Below are positions 26,701 to 38,480 of a stretch of 64,000 nucleotides of DNA, in pieces. The translations under genes and the position numbers were made by a program. The DNA comes from Saturnia japonica (Eukaryota > Arthropoda > Insecta > Lepidoptera > Saturniidae): the NCBI GenBank assembly GCA_033032175.1, contig CM065310.1:5456001-5520000 (forward strand), in the 5' to 3' direction. Under the pieces are notes generated by a model that saw only the letters and a program-made list of their open reading frames with translations, ran no database searches and was not told where the DNA came from. Every line of letters begins with the position of its first letter. Within the stretch, counting starts at the first letter, position 1.

Positions 26701-29700
26701 ATGTAGTATAGTGGTATGTATGTAAATATATAAATATTGTATATGGATTATTCCTTTCATGGAAAGCCAAAGTTAAAATCACGATCAGATTAAAGGAGAT
26801 ATACTATCGTTGACTTTTATTTACATCTAATGGACGCCTAATTTTTTCCCTTCTTGCAGGTCGTCGTCTACCACTGGGAGTAGATATAGTCCACTCTGGG
26901 AATCACTGGCTTAGCGCATAATTGTATTTTATTTTAATTAAATTTATGATGTTATTCATATTAGGTGTCGATATTATTTTTAGTGGATCCACATAGAATG
27001 ACTTAACTATACTTCACCTTAGGCACTGTTTGATGATTGACGAGAACAGAATCCAGTTCTCCCCCCAGTCCACGTACTCGTCTACTCCAGAACACCTTAT
27101 AACGTACGACCGGCAAATCTGAGCGAGGTTCTTTCCATTCCAATTTTACTGTCACGGTACCTATAAAAAATATAAAAGTATACCAAAAAGTTTTCAGATT
27201 CTTTCTTAATGAATTAAAAAATGTACATGCTTTTGTTTATGGATTTTAACACTGTAATGTTGAAGGTATATATAAATATACTAAATAACATAACTAATAA
27301 ATAAATAACTAGCGCTGCCTCGTGGCTCCGTACGCATTTATGCGCAGTAATTATTTTAGTCTCTTAATTATATTTCTACTCATTAAAGACAATTCCGTTA
27401 GCCTAACAGTTGAGTAATAACATAAATTTTCCGTGTACAAAATTTCATATTTCAGAATTAGTCGTTTTTGAGTTAACTCCGAAAAAACAAATAGACAGAC
27501 AATAAAATCGGTATTTATCAATACATTTCGAAACAATATTGTACAGACAGAATTACAGAATTACAAAAACAAATATAAGAGAAAAAAAAATTGTGTTATA
27601 CAATTTAAAATTACTGTCATTGGAATACTGTATTAACTAATTTGGCCTTTTAATATCAACTAAGTACATTAGCTTATGTGTTTGTATTAAAACTGTATAA
27701 AAGACACACTGCAATATTAAAGGCGTGGCCATAAAACTAATAACTTTGTAAATAATAAAAAAGGTATACATAGAACACTAAATTGAAAAAAAAAAAAATC
27801 TGTAAAGATGCATTTGTAGAAAAACATTCTAAAATTAGGTATGTTAGGTAGGTTTTGTATGTTAATATTGTATTTGTTACTACTCTATTCGAGAGATAAA
27901 TATTTCTAAGAAAGTAGCGGACATTAATTTACATTAATGTTAGGTTGAAATCCATTGATTGTGGTTCGCCTAACGACTGCCACTTTTGATTGGCAGCATG
28001 GCTGTTAAATGTAAAATAATATACGTAATTTAACATGATTTACTAAACGTAATAATGGACTGTTAAGTTTGAAATAACTAATACTTAATAGAAATGAGTC
28101 ATTTCAACTACATATTTAAATGTTATATTTATATATTGTTAATAATTCACGATACTTTATTAATACCTCAGTAATATGCATTATTAACACCTTAAGACGT
28201 ATTCTGATACGTGTACCTACAGATAACTTATATTTTGTTACTCATTATTTTTATAGTAATAACATAACGTTGTCTTAATTTTTGTATATTTATATTGCTG
28301 CTTTAGTGTCCTATTTCACGTTTCTATGTATTTTTTATATAATAACATAGTCAACGAGGCTAAGAGGCCAGCATTCTGGATACGTTTCCTTCTGGCGCCG
28401 ATATGGATTTAACATAACATAACATACCATCACGCCTGTATCCCCGAAGGGTTAGGCAGAGGTGTACTAAGGTACACCCTCAGTTCGCCGTGTATGTTTT
28501 TAGGTCCCATGTAATAGGGGGCGAACCTATTGCCATTAATCGGGCACAAAACCAAAGTCCGAGCTACTACTGAGAATTTAATAGGAAAACATAATAACAC
28601 TTTGTTCGACCTGGGAATCGAACCCAGAACGTCGATCATAGCAGTCGCGCTTACGACCACTAGGCTAATGAGGCAGTTAAATATTTAAGAATAAATTTAA
28701 GTCTAATATTCATTTTGAATCATCTTATTCCTTATGTATAATTTAAGGTAGGTACTTATTAAAAGATTTAAATTAACATAAAATAATTTTAATATGATAT
28801 AACTAAATAAGTTTACGTAACATTCAACATTACTATAATTTATTAAATTCTTTAAATCAATATGAAAACGTTTTAGTTGAGTATTTGCATTTGAAGATAA
28901 TATAAAAAAGAAATGTCTAACCATTGTTCATCTTAACTGGTCGAACTTTTAACTTTTTTGGCATCGGTGGAGGCCTCGGACCCCGGCGTGGAGTGAACGG
29001 AGGGCTCGGCAAAGAAAATCCTCGTGTACCAGACACATTCACAGCTGCTACGCGGAAACGGTACCAACGACCTGGTTTTAATAGGTTACGTAAGGAGACT
29101 TTCGTTCTGCAATAAAATACACAAGTTAGTTTTAAACTGACCTTACGTTTTACCTACATTTATCTTTTGATTCGGTGCTTCACAATAATTACATTATTAA
29201 TTACATTATTACAATTACATGAGGTAGGATATATTCAGTTACGTTAAGTTTTTTATCGTACCACGGCAAAGTAACATAACCAGCACTGATGGTAAGCACG
29301 ACACAATCCAAAAACTGTGACGACCACCGAAGGTTAGGAATCAATCGGCAGTAGCCACTACCATACTGGCCTCCGTAAATGAAAACTGATTAAGCATCAG
29401 CTGACCCTAAAATGCGATGCGCATTAGTGAATCATTATGATGGTCTTTTCACCATATGAATGGTGATCGCAACCCAATCAGGTTGTACAGCCCTACCACC
29501 CTTTTTATCACCATTTCCTTGTTCATTACTCAGCAGGGTAAACCACGTGTAGGTAAGTTTGCTTAAATCTTACGATGTTATTTGACCCCCTTACATCCTT
29601 TATAAAAAAGTATAACAAACAGAGATATAATATAGGTACCTACCTGATGTTAAGTGGTTACTAGCTACTACAGTTATTGGTGAACTATAATCACCCTTAA

Positions 29701-32700
29701 CGGGATTTGAGAGACAGATTATTTACAGATAAGTTGCTACCATCGAGGATTAAGGTTACTTACACCTGTAAGTACTTGATAACAATCAATATCGACAAAC
29801 ACCCGTGTTTTTACGTCACCGTGGTTTCAAACTCGTAATGTATGTATATATAAGTAGCTAGGTAACTTAATAGTAACCTACTATTAGGACCAGTATAATG
29901 ACTGATCCACCCTATAAAAATCTTATAACAGTATAAACCTACTTGAAATCGTCCTTGAACATATTTTTCGGCAAATCAGTAATATTTTTACAAAATCTAG
30001 TTTATTTAAGTTTTTGCGACCATACATTAAAAATATCGAGGTTGTATTGCAGGAGCAAAGTAAAGATATTAAATTGCTAAAATTGTTTTTTTTTTAGTGA
30101 TTCGTTTGGCTCCATATTGTAGAATGTTTATATTGCCTGCTTTTAAAATATAATTATCGTTTCTACTTCAGCTGTTATAACTTCACTTATTAACAACTTT
30201 ATTAGTTATTAAAAACTCAAAAAATTAAACATTTCTGTTTAAAACTTTCTTTAGAGACCTTTGTAGTAAAATATCAAATAAAACCGTTTTGTTATGATTT
30301 ATTGTTCATTGTTCTTGTTGTAAGTACGATTATATAATGTAAAATTAATTAACTCCACAAATAAAAAAAATATTGATTAGCAACTATGAATGAACGTAGA
30401 TGTGATTATTTAATACTAGTTTCGTGCTATCATTTTAGGTAATAGTGTGATTCTTTGCAATTAACTAGCAGTTTCCACAGAATTGGATGTAGGTACCTTA
30501 TTTTGATATCTCTTGAAAATTACGATTATGTAGAGGTATTTTATAATTTTAACGAAATTAAATCATAAATATAACTAACTTAAGTCATCAAATAAGAATA
30601 CAGATAGATGCATTGTTCAATAACTGATTTATGTTTACAAAACTATTTTAAATCCAAAGATACTTACTTATTTGTTCTTAATATTAAATTCCATTCCCCG
30701 AGTCTAGACTCCTCATACTTTGGCCCTAAATGGTGTTGTTCTTCCAAAAGATAGAGAACACGACCTGGCACTGATCTAGCAGAATCTCCCACGCCATCTG
30801 ACCATCGTACTATTACCGCACGTTTTTTCTCTTTTACTTCATCCATTGTTGGTAAAGCTGGCAAACCTTAAAAAATATTAGAAAGCAAGCCAATTAATTA
30901 AATCTGATAAAATTGTAAATGCAGTACTTTCATAACTCCGTTATTTTAAATCTAATAGCTTATAACAATACACTGATATGGACGATACCATAATTATATT
31001 ATTTACTTCTTCCATTTGCAAACCTTTTTAAACTATAGCAAATAATACGTAAAACGCCCACAAGAATTTTAGTGCACTGAACTATCTCTCGGTAATTCGA
31101 AAGTCTCAAAAAAGTTAGTCGATTTGGGAAAAGGTATAGAAGTTATTTTAATGGATTCTTAAACAGCTATATAGTCACTGCTGGGTGACTAAATTCGATT
31201 GTTATTTTTGACTCGCTTCAACACGTAGTTTTAGGATCGACCATTTGTATATAACCAGTTACTAGAAGCTTTTACTGTGATATTGTGAAAGCGGCCGCAA
31301 CGTGACGTTGATGATAGACCAGCGTCAAAATCTCTTTACGGCAAACATTAGGTTCATGAAAATGTCATAATAAGAATATCAGCCTGTATGTGCCCGACTG
31401 CTGGGCAAGCGCCATAGGCCACTTTTCGAAAGAAGGCACAGCCACAAACACCACGTCATCCCACGGCGTGTTGGTGATTTCAAATTTTCTATATTTTTTC
31501 CACATACTGTAGTATATAATACAAAAGCATTTCTTAAGCGTTCAGATTCTATTACGATGTTTTCATTCACTGATAGCAGATAGGCAGTGTTAGTGTTACC
31601 AATTCAAATGTAAATTTAAGCGAATTTCTAAAAAATCGTTTGAACATGCCGGAATTCGAAACTGAGGACATCGAACTGATATCCACCGGCCAAACCACTC
31701 GACCACCACGACTTCAATGTCATTATTACGAGCCCGTATAAAAAGCAAAAAATGTAGTCTTATCAAATATTTAAAGATTCAACGTTCCATTACCTGGAAT
31801 TATAGATAAATCCAATGGTTCGTTGCAAGTTGATCCGCATCCATGGTGACAGCATCTTTGAGTCCCATCACACTGAGAATCAGTATTGCATGCTTCTACA
31901 CAAGCTGCGGCCCATTTTGGAGAGTCTGATATCGGACATGTTCCGGGCTTTTTTTCTTGACTTCGACATTGTGATCGGCACTGTTACCCAGAGTTATAAA
32001 TATTAATAAATAGTCCAATAACTACTTTCAATTTTTATTTTTATTTGAAAACCTTTGTATCTTAAAAAGATAAAAATGCACTACATGGTCTGTACAATGT
32101 TAAATAAATAAATCCATGACCAGAATAATTATTGCCTTTGAAATCACACGCTCGGCTCTAAGCAATGCTAACAGACAAATATGAACATGAATAATTTCCA
32201 TACTTTTCTTAGAATTCGGTGCAAGCATTGAAACAGTGGTGTTCGTTCAGTATTATTCCGTTATGTCAGTGATTTCATTATTGGAGTATCATTATCGTCT
32301 AAACATTAACTTCGCTACAACGAATCCTTTGAAATTCTATGATTCATTATACAAAATAATACAAAACGTAACTTTTAATATAAAATAAAAAAAAAACTGT
32401 TTAAAAAGTCTTACATCAAATTATATTCAGAAGTAAGTTTTCTCTGATTGATTTTATATATTTATTTACGCTTTCATTACAACTTTTTCACTGTTCATTT
32501 ACTTTATTGAATTAACTTATAAACAATTATATTATTATTTTTCTAGTTATCTGTTGTTAAAATCTCTCATAATAGTAGGTATATTTATTTACGTTTGAGA
32601 TATTATGTATATAACATATAATGATTATAAGATCTTAACAAGGATATATTGTATTTTGTCTCATAAAATAAATTGTACCCAATTCGAAGCTTACACTAGT

Positions 32701-35700
32701 TTTACATATCCTGTCTCCAACATCTAATAACGCCAAAGTCGATTAACCTTTATGGCTTACTTATACTGATGAGAATCAGTCAACAGTACAAACCAACAGA
32801 TATAATGCAAGAGAAAACGTATAAACATATTTTAGGATATCACTTGAGGCAAAGATATTCCAGAACATTACAGCAACAAGAAAAGGTTTTACCTTCTGCG
32901 AGTTACAAAAAAAATGTTTCGTTATTTGATCAAAATGCGATTGTCTTTTATTTTAACACTGTCCCCTCACGCTGTATGCATTTGCCGGTTTCTTATCTTA
33001 TGCGTTTTAATAATACTTTGTCGTTCTGAAAGTAACGTATAGATATTTATGACTACCGCAAGTAAAGATAGAGTTCAATATTTGTAAACATATTTTACCA
33101 GCCGAATGAAAAGAAGGTCTGCAATCTTGATTGTGTTTCGTTGCGACGTTGCATATTCATTATTTTTTATTTGTCGTTTTGTCTGGAATACGAGGAACTT
33201 TAGTCGTGTTCGCATTGTTATCTTAATAAATAAAAGCGTGGGCATCCAGTATATTGTCGGAACGTTTCGGACCTATTTTTTGCGGAGTAGACATAACCAC
33301 GCAATCGTGAGTGGTGAGTGATAAGATATCTATGTGCCTAAACTTTTAAACGTTGAGAACTTGTTGAACTTTTGAGAACACGATAACCTCATTGCATAAG
33401 GAAATTTAATGATAAATATCAGTGAAATTCAAAAATAATATTTTGAGGTTCGGTAGATTTATAATCTATGTGATATAATATTATGTTGTTACAATAAAAA
33501 TAAAAAGTACTTATTTGGATTTTGCTTAGTTAACTTGTGTAATCTTTATCTTCTTAGTTTTAATAGACACCTACCTATGTTTGCTTGTATGTATTTTATA
33601 ACTCTTAGTCAAGCTTAACCCAGACATTTATTTTGTTCAAATTAATAAAAAAAAATTGTATGGCACAAAAAGTCGGGATGCTTTTCCAAAATATATTTTT
33701 TACTGAGTTAATATTGTAATTAACAAAACAGGGGCAATGTTTTGTAAAAATATATTATAGAGCTTTTCTGGAGTTATTGTAGAGTGTTATGAAAATATAT
33801 ATAATTTACTCCATCTGACAACCAAAATTCAAGTAAAACTCAATAGATGTTTACATGATGTAATACATTATTATAATATTAATGACCTAATAAACTTTTC
33901 AAATATTTATTTTTCGTAAAATCGAACCTACATATTATTATGTTTTAATTTATTTTCATAAAAAAGTTTTTGGGAATGGGTTTACCCAAAAAAGAAAACG
34001 ATTTATCCACCAAAAATATAAAGTTACAGTGTAAAAATCAATTCGTATTATTTTAGTTTATCTGTCAGAAAAATAATTATAATATAGGTAATAAGTAATA
34101 CCTAATGTAAATACATGGATAATCATATATTTTTTAACGCTAAAAGATCAAAGGACATAAAAATAAATAGAATGAGCGTTTGGTTGTGGGTAAAACCAAT
34201 CATGTTAAAACTATTTTTTTCCATTGTAGACGTACCATATTCTAATCGTATCAATTAGTAAAACAGTGTGAATAGAGATGTGGAAACCATAAGAAACTAT
34301 TTAAGAAATTTATTTGATGATTAGTACATCCTCTAATTTGTACATGTATTTTAACACCGAAGCCTAAATGGTACTCCTACTTTTAAAAATATTAGTCATG
34401 TATTACGTGTATTCATAACAGTAGTATCACTTATTGTCTCGTTTTGAAATCTTAATAATTCAAACGACTGTATGTATCATAGAATTAAGATTTAATATTA
34501 CAATTGGCCAAACAACTGGAGCGAATCTGATGTCGCATTTTGTGGATTAATTACAACCAATACAGATATGGTAGAAATATACCACTATGAATTGCCTCGG
34601 TGCGTCTCATTTCCTTAATAACCAGTCTATTTCTAATACAAGATACACATCGCATTTTCTATTTCTAGGATAGCTTGATGACGTTCACTTTTGACAAATA
34701 TTTGTTTCTCGTAATTAGTGACTTTTGCAGTTGTATTAGGTATAATTAAATTTTCGCATTGTACTGAACTTTAGCTAGTTACTAGTTATGATGATGCTCT
34801 TCTTGAAGTATCTGTTTACGGCGAACCCTGTCAGCTTCGGTAATAGGAGCGAATGTGGCTCGCTAAAACCAAATTTCGTTTTGAAGACTCACAGTGTAGC
34901 CGACTAGAAGAATTCACAGTGTAAATGTAGGAAGGCCTGGCAATAATATTGGATGGTGGGACACGAAAATTGTGTCCGATTGGAATTCGACTATCATACA
35001 CCTGGAGTAATAGTAGCTATAGGTAGTGGCAGTTTCAGGCGTTTCGTGTTCCCGGATTAGCCAGTTTATACCTAGTAATTAAGCTGGGTGGTAGAGAACT
35101 GTACCCACCCTGGTTGCAACCACTCACTTTAGATTGTGACTCTCTTTTGGTTTGTCATAGTTCGAGACCAAACAGTGTATATTAAGACACGTCACGTCTT
35201 CCTCTCCTGCGGCACCTCAAGTCTAGGTCCGTTCCCTCGGTATGGAGCCCTTGAGTCTAGCAGCCGCTTGCGCGATACAAGTGACACTGCACTTGCAATC
35301 ACTAGCTATCTACAGACACCATTACACTGTACCTCACACTCGTGCACACCACACAGTTACATAGGTTCTGTAAGGGACCTTTTTTTCTCTTTTTTTATAC
35401 TAGTTAATTTAGACAAAAGTTGACAGACCACTAAATACATAGACATGATCCTTCCTTCCTCCGAGGAGGCAGGAACACGTATAGTATATGTATATATGTT
35501 AGTTTAGATCGAATTTCTACGGATAGGCAATTAGCCAGTTTGCGACTTAATTGAAACGACAACAGCGTAAGTTGAGGTCCGGCCACTTTGGCATCCTTGA
35601 ACATGTTGCCACGCTTTCGTGGCTGAGTGCCATAAGCTATGGTGAATCTGTAAAAGCCACCTGGAGTTCCAGGGCCCTTATGGCTAACAGTATAGTCAGT

Positions 35701-36332
35701 TCTACCTAGAAAATTGCAAGCCGATATAAAAGCGACGATCGTCAATGGATTATCTATCATTCGGTGGTCGTAGTTATTTTTGATTATATGCACTGTGCGT
35801 ACCATTGGGTATAAAAATGTAGTCACTTTACTGCACTACTATGATAAAAAGAAAATCTTTTATACTTTATGCCGGCTCGACCGATAAACCTTACAAAATC
35901 TGGCTCTCAAGTACAGCTGTTGGAACACACCTAAAAGTGCTTGACGAAAGATTTTCAACTTGAGATTGATAGCTAGCAGAGGGTATTAGAAAATTCTTTA
36001 TCAACATGCTATAGTTTCATCACAATACCTATTTTCTTTTACCGAAAGATCATGCTTATAGTAAGCAGTATTCGATCCCACATCGACTGACTCGAGGGAT
36101 TCTCAAGCTATATGGCGATAGATTTTCAACTTGAGGAAGGTAGCTACTAATTAAGGGACACAATATTTACACTCACCTGAGATCTGAGTTCTTTAGGCCT
36201 CTCAAAGCACATGAGGTCACATCTCGCTTTCGACAAAGAGTTCGTCTGTATCTTCGAGAAATTTCGCGCCCTTGGGAATACCACCGGCATCCAAGAGATC
36301 GCCATTAACACAACGATCGTCTTTGTCAACAT
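23535..36332 (-). CDS. KAL1: Anosmin-1 (Kallmann syndrome protein 1 homologue), nine exons
   Basis: CDS joins 36177-36332, 31794-31980, 30668-30866, 28922-29106, 27018-27160, 24681-24825, 24192-24330, 23928-24000 and 23535-23702, all GT/AG and in phase, for 464 codons. Order: signal peptide (MLTKTIVVLMAISWMPVVF), short Cys-rich segment, WAP domain (eight Cys at 67, 79, 83, 89, 95, 96, 100, 104), then three fibronectin-III-like repeats (about 116-234, 235-340, 341-445) and a short Cys-containing tail. The RWYRFRVAAVNVSGTRGF signature is almost identical to vertebrate anosmin-1. The family is secreted, binds heparan sulfate and modulates FGF signalling and axon or cell migration. Vertebrate proteins have a longer Cys-rich region and four FnIII repeats. 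The fourth is absent here, and an extra exon in the 4.2-kb first intron cannot be excluded. Confidence 0.93.
23928..24000 (-). CDS. KAL1: Anosmin exon 8
   Basis: Acceptor CTTTCAG, donor GTAAAT. 73 nt encoding RYYVYWKTIRCNSSKPIKVL and SATTE, corresponding to NRYHVRWFPEAC in the human protein. It links exons 7 and 9 in phase. Confidence 0.85.
24192..24330 (-). CDS. KAL1: Anosmin exon 7 (third FnIII)
   Basis: Acceptor ATTTTCAG, donor GTATAA. Encodes SPPEMLKTTENNIKGLKLHR and ARISWDRISSNYEPNG. The invariant FnIII tryptophan is present (SWDR). Confidence 0.87.
24681..24825 (-). CDS. KAL1: Anosmin exon 6 (second FnIII, second half)
   Basis: Acceptor TTTTATAG, donor GTATTT. Encodes DQNSIEIKDLQPNSMYFLQV, QTISQFGVGKLRSEKASIFY, the L-P-x-x-x-Y-x-V strand pattern of FnIII repeats. 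Confidence 0.9.
25052..25404. mobile_element. MITE with about 45-bp inverted ends
   Basis: Left end 'cttagaagaacagagacgaa' onward (25058-25097) pairs with the inverted complement of 25360-25403 ('taaggaagtctctaaatttt' to 'gttcttctaaacg'), with about five mismatches. About 350 bp, AT-rich, non-coding, in anosmin intron 5. Target duplication not resolved. Confidence 0.7.
26225..26420 (+). repeat. Dispersed repeat
   Basis: 'taacccccgacggaacaaga' followed by 'ggggtgttataagtttaatg' and 'gaaccgattttgg' is a repeat I recognise from many moth genomes. Non-coding, in anosmin intron 5. Confidence 0.5.
26660..26745 (+). repeat. Simple repeat, (GTATA)-rich
   Basis: Irregular runs of TATA, GGTATA and GTATGTA units ('ggtataggtataggtaggta'). 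Low complexity. Confidence 0.6.
27018..27160 (-). CDS. KAL1: Anosmin exon 5 (second FnIII, first half)
   Basis: Acceptor TTTTATAG, donor GTGAAG. Encodes TVTVKLEWKEPRSDLPVVRY, KVFWSRRVRGLGGELD. The human counterpart is [22 protein letters not shown]. Confidence 0.92.
27309..27535 (-). mobile_element. Helitron-type 3' end, minus strand
   Basis: The minus strand ends ATGCGTACGGAGCCACGAGG then CAGCGCTAG (CTAG 27309-27312) before T. The same terminal design occurs at 55405-55427 (GTGCGGAGCCACGG). The adjacent body 'gacagacaataaaatc ... gtacaaaatttcatatt' is shared with other copies. The 5' end was not located. Confidence 0.45.
28421..28676 (-). repeat. tRNA-derived SINE, family A, copy 1
   Basis: Read on the minus strand: head TGCCTCATTAGCCTAGTGG (box A), GGGTTCGATTCCCAGG (box B), a body with CCCGATTAATGGCAATAGG, GCCCCCTATTACATGGG and CCTTCGGGGATACAGGCG, and a tail of TATGTTATGTT repeats. 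About 255 bp, full length, in anosmin intron 4. The other copies are at 45966-46232 and 54975-55165. Confidence 0.85.
28922..29106 (-). CDS. KAL1: Anosmin exon 4 (first FnIII end, linker)
   Basis: Acceptor TATTGCAG, donor GTTAGA (weaker). Encodes LLKPGRWYRFRVAAVNVSGT and RGFSLPSPPF, the best-conserved anosmin signature, then a Pro-rich linker (RPPPMPKKLKV). Confidence 0.93.
29255..29520 (+). repeat. Dispersed repeat (possible SINE)
   Basis: 'gatggtaagcacgacacaatccaaaaact' resembles 42144-42172 ('gatggtaaccacggtacaatccacaaac'), so at least two related copies exist. Ends 'atcaggttgtacagccctacc'. No tRNA head recognised. Confidence 0.5.
30668..30866 (-). CDS. KAL1: Anosmin exon 3 (first FnIII, first half)
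   Basis: Acceptor TTTTTAAG, donor GTAAGT. Encodes LPALPTMDEVKEKKRAVIVR, WSDGVGDSARSVPGRVLYLL and LGEWNLILRTN. The core WSD tryptophan and the VLYLLEEQ strand correspond to WSSKFN and VIYVVQRR of human anosmin-1. Confidence 0.9.
31375..31715 (-). repeat. tRNA-derived SINE, family C
   Basis: The minus-strand head GTGGTCGAGTGGTTTGGCC (31690-31708) resembles the box A of a tRNA-Leu/Ser type. A degenerate box B (CAGTTTCGAATTCC) follows, and the far end carries the typical lepidopteran tail, seen on plus as 'cagcctgtatgtgcccgac' and 'tgctgggcaagcgcc'. It is about 340 bp, in anosmin intron 2, 80 bp from the WAP exon. Confidence 0.6.
31794..31980 (-). CDS. KAL1: Anosmin exon 2 (WAP domain)
   Basis: Acceptor GGTAACAG, donor GTAATG. 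Encodes CRSQCRSQEKKPGTCP, AAACVEACNTDSQCDG and QRCCHHGCGSTC: the full eight-cysteine four-disulfide core of a WAP domain, in anosmin-type spacing. Confidence 0.93.
31981..35860. other. Anosmin intron 1, mostly unannotated
   Basis: AT-rich to about 34780. From 34790 to 35430 and 35560 to 35700 the sequence is GC-richer with repeat-like blocks ('gggtggtagagaactgtacc', 'cacctcaagtctaggtccg'), probably old interspersed elements. I looked for a phase 0/0 Cys-rich exon on the minus strand and saw none I can support. Confidence 0.35.
35870..36130 (-). repeat. tRNA-derived SINE, family B, copy 2
   Basis: Similar to 3770-3985 ('gattttcaacttgag', 'gatagctagc', 'tatagtttcatca', 'attcgatcccacatcgactg'). 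It is followed by a short partial repetition of its own 'gatagattttcaacttgagg' block at 36118-36137. It ends about 40 bp from anosmin exon 1. Confidence 0.55.
36177..36332 (-). CDS. KAL1: Anosmin exon 1 (signal peptide)
   Basis: ATG at 36330-36332 in AAAATG context. Encodes MLTKTIVVLMAISWMPVVF, a hydrophobic secretion signal, then ARCDLMCFERPKELRSQ, whose RCxxxC matches the start of the vertebrate Cys-rich region. Donor GTGAGT, phase 0. Confidence 0.88.
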
Positions 36333-36344
36333 TTTAATCAGTTC

Positions 36345-36385
36345 GGTAGAATATTATAGACTTAGCTATATATTATAGATCATGA
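36345..36385 (-). promoter_or_regulatory. Possible TATA-type promoter of the anosmin gene
   Basis: The minus strand reads TATAATATATAGCTAAGTC about 35-50 bp before the ATG. This could place a TATA box and start site close to the start codon, but the area is AT-rich and chance matches are likely. Confidence 0.2.
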
Positions 36386-38480
36386 CAATAACTATTACTG
36401 CGCTGGATTAATACCACTTCAAATATTTTATTAATTTGGATCTAATAAACAGTCATATAAGCAACTTGAACATAGTACAAGCCCGGTGAAGCTATAAAGG
36501 CCTTCAGGTCAACAGTATAGTAAGGTCGCTTCGCTGTGGCTCAGTCTAATAATTTCTAAGTACCAATTTTCATAGATAAATGACAGATTTTTATACACAC
36601 TTTCATCCCCCTTTTCACCACATTAGGGGTTGAAATTTCAAGGTCCTAGCCCCAGTAGTTTAGATTGTTGTGGATATGTCAGTCAGTCAGTTAGTTATAG
36701 TATATAGATTTAACTAGTAACTAAAAACTAAATTTCCAAATTAAACTATGGAGATTATATGTACCATGACGTAGAGATAATAAAAGGTTTTTTTTTATAT
36801 CGTTATTGATTTAATAACCAGAAAGTTGTCAATATGGAATTAATAATTATCTTCCGATGTACTCTAAATGAATTACTTTGTAAATAAGACTATTTGTTTT
36901 ATTTTGTTCATTCTTTATCGAAGAAATAAAAAAATATCTTTGCAACTTTTTTATAAATTTTCTTAGAGGATACGCATGGTAAAATACGATGCATTTTTAT
37001 TTCTGTATGAAATGAAAACCAGATTTTATTAGTATATCCTTAAGCTTGTAAAGAAAATAATACATTACGATTTACTATTTGCTTCTGTTGATAATATCTA
37101 ATTGGCAATTTGCAAAGTTTTGTGTCATTTCTTTTATGTAATCGTTTGATACTGTCGCAATAATTATCCTTTGCCCGAAGTATGTTGCTTTTAAATTATC
37201 CTAATATTCTAAAATACGCGTGTATTGACAATAATTACTTACTACGTAAATCTGTTTCAACTTTTTATTATATAGGTAGATCCAAAACTAAAATATTTTA
37301 ATAATATATTCATTAAATAATATTTATTTAATTCTTAGTATTTTCATTATTTATGTACCTATATGGTTTAATTCGTATAGTTGAGTTTTAATAAGTGAAT
37401 TATAATTTTAAAGTAAAGCGGTACATTGTACGTTATCGACTACACGCAAATTGGTTGCACGTATTCACGCAATTGTTTATATGAAGTAGGTAGTAATTAA
37501 TAGTTTTTATTACTAAAATAAAGTACTTTTACAGTTTTATGATCGTGTTTAAATGAACATAAAAATATTTAATGGATTAGTATTAATCGATATTATAAAA
37601 ATCTTTTCGTAACATACCGGTAAATAGGTTATCAATGTATGATAACACCTATTGACTTATGACAACAATTATTATATTACACAATTAATTAATTAATTAC
37701 ATGACGATTTTTTTTGGTCATTAATTTCAAACCAGAAGTGACAGTTGTAAAATATAGGGATTTCATATTATAGCTTTTGGCCAAAAATGATTTAGAGCCG
37801 TTTCTACCTATGCATCATATTTTAGGCATTCGTAAATTTTATGACATTGTAATCATGGTTATTACGAAGCCACTTAATTTTATCGCGGGGCGATTTTCTT
37901 TGGAAGCCATAATTAAGATCGAATAATCGTAAAATTTAATATCAGATAATGAAAGCTTTTAAACAATATACAAATAATAAAATTGGTTACATCGATAAAA
38001 CCACTTCCTGTAACGAACACTGCAAATTGCCAATTCAAATCGACAAAAAACCCGAGTGATCTTCGATTATCGATAATCAATTAAAACCGTAACATTATCG
38101 ATTTCCGAACGTATCATTGACCTCGAAAATGACAGGAGGACGGCGGAGAGCGTTTTGCGACTGTTTCGTTTGCAATGCGCGGCAACACTGGCGAATGGCG
38201 ACGGGACTGCGCCGGCGCATCGTTACGATGATGCGTGTTCCAACTTCATTAATACACATCGATGATGCTTTCCTGTCTGAATACGAATGACGGAAGGCTA
38301 CTTTTACCGGCCAGTTTCCTAATATAAAAAGCCGGATAGAAAAGCTAGATATATGTTCGCATAGAAAAAATTACATTGAAAACAAAAATATTGTAGCTTG
38401 ACATATATAAGACAGATCGCCTTTTTGCTTTGGTTTAACTTTATTACAAATAATTAATAATTATTTCGCATTTAAAAATA
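36386..38480. other. Upstream of anosmin gene, with GC-rich patch at 38090-38290
   Basis: AT-rich apart from about 200 bp near 38120-38260 ('gcgacgggactgcgccggcg'), which has no coding frame or repeat I recognise. It could be a promoter or non-coding first exon of the anosmin gene, or a regulatory element. Confidence 0.3.

Noticed and set aside
28610..28676. Possible tRNA gene (box A and box B present)
   Set aside because: The body and TATGTTATGTT tail, plus other copies, show a tRNA-derived SINE. The cloverleaf stems are not convincingly paired.
28924..29115. Plus-strand open frame, Gly/Arg-rich
   Set aside because: Antisense of anosmin exon 4, whose minus-strand translation has the conserved RWYRFRVAAVNV signature.
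31815..32006. Plus-strand open frame over the WAP exon
   Set aside because: Antisense shadow; the minus strand has all eight WAP cysteines and splice sites.
35431..35826. Minus-strand open frame of 131 codons in anosmin intron 1
   Set aside because: Considered as the missing anosmin Cys-rich exon, but it has few cysteines, no matching phase 0 splice pair and no similarity to anosmin.
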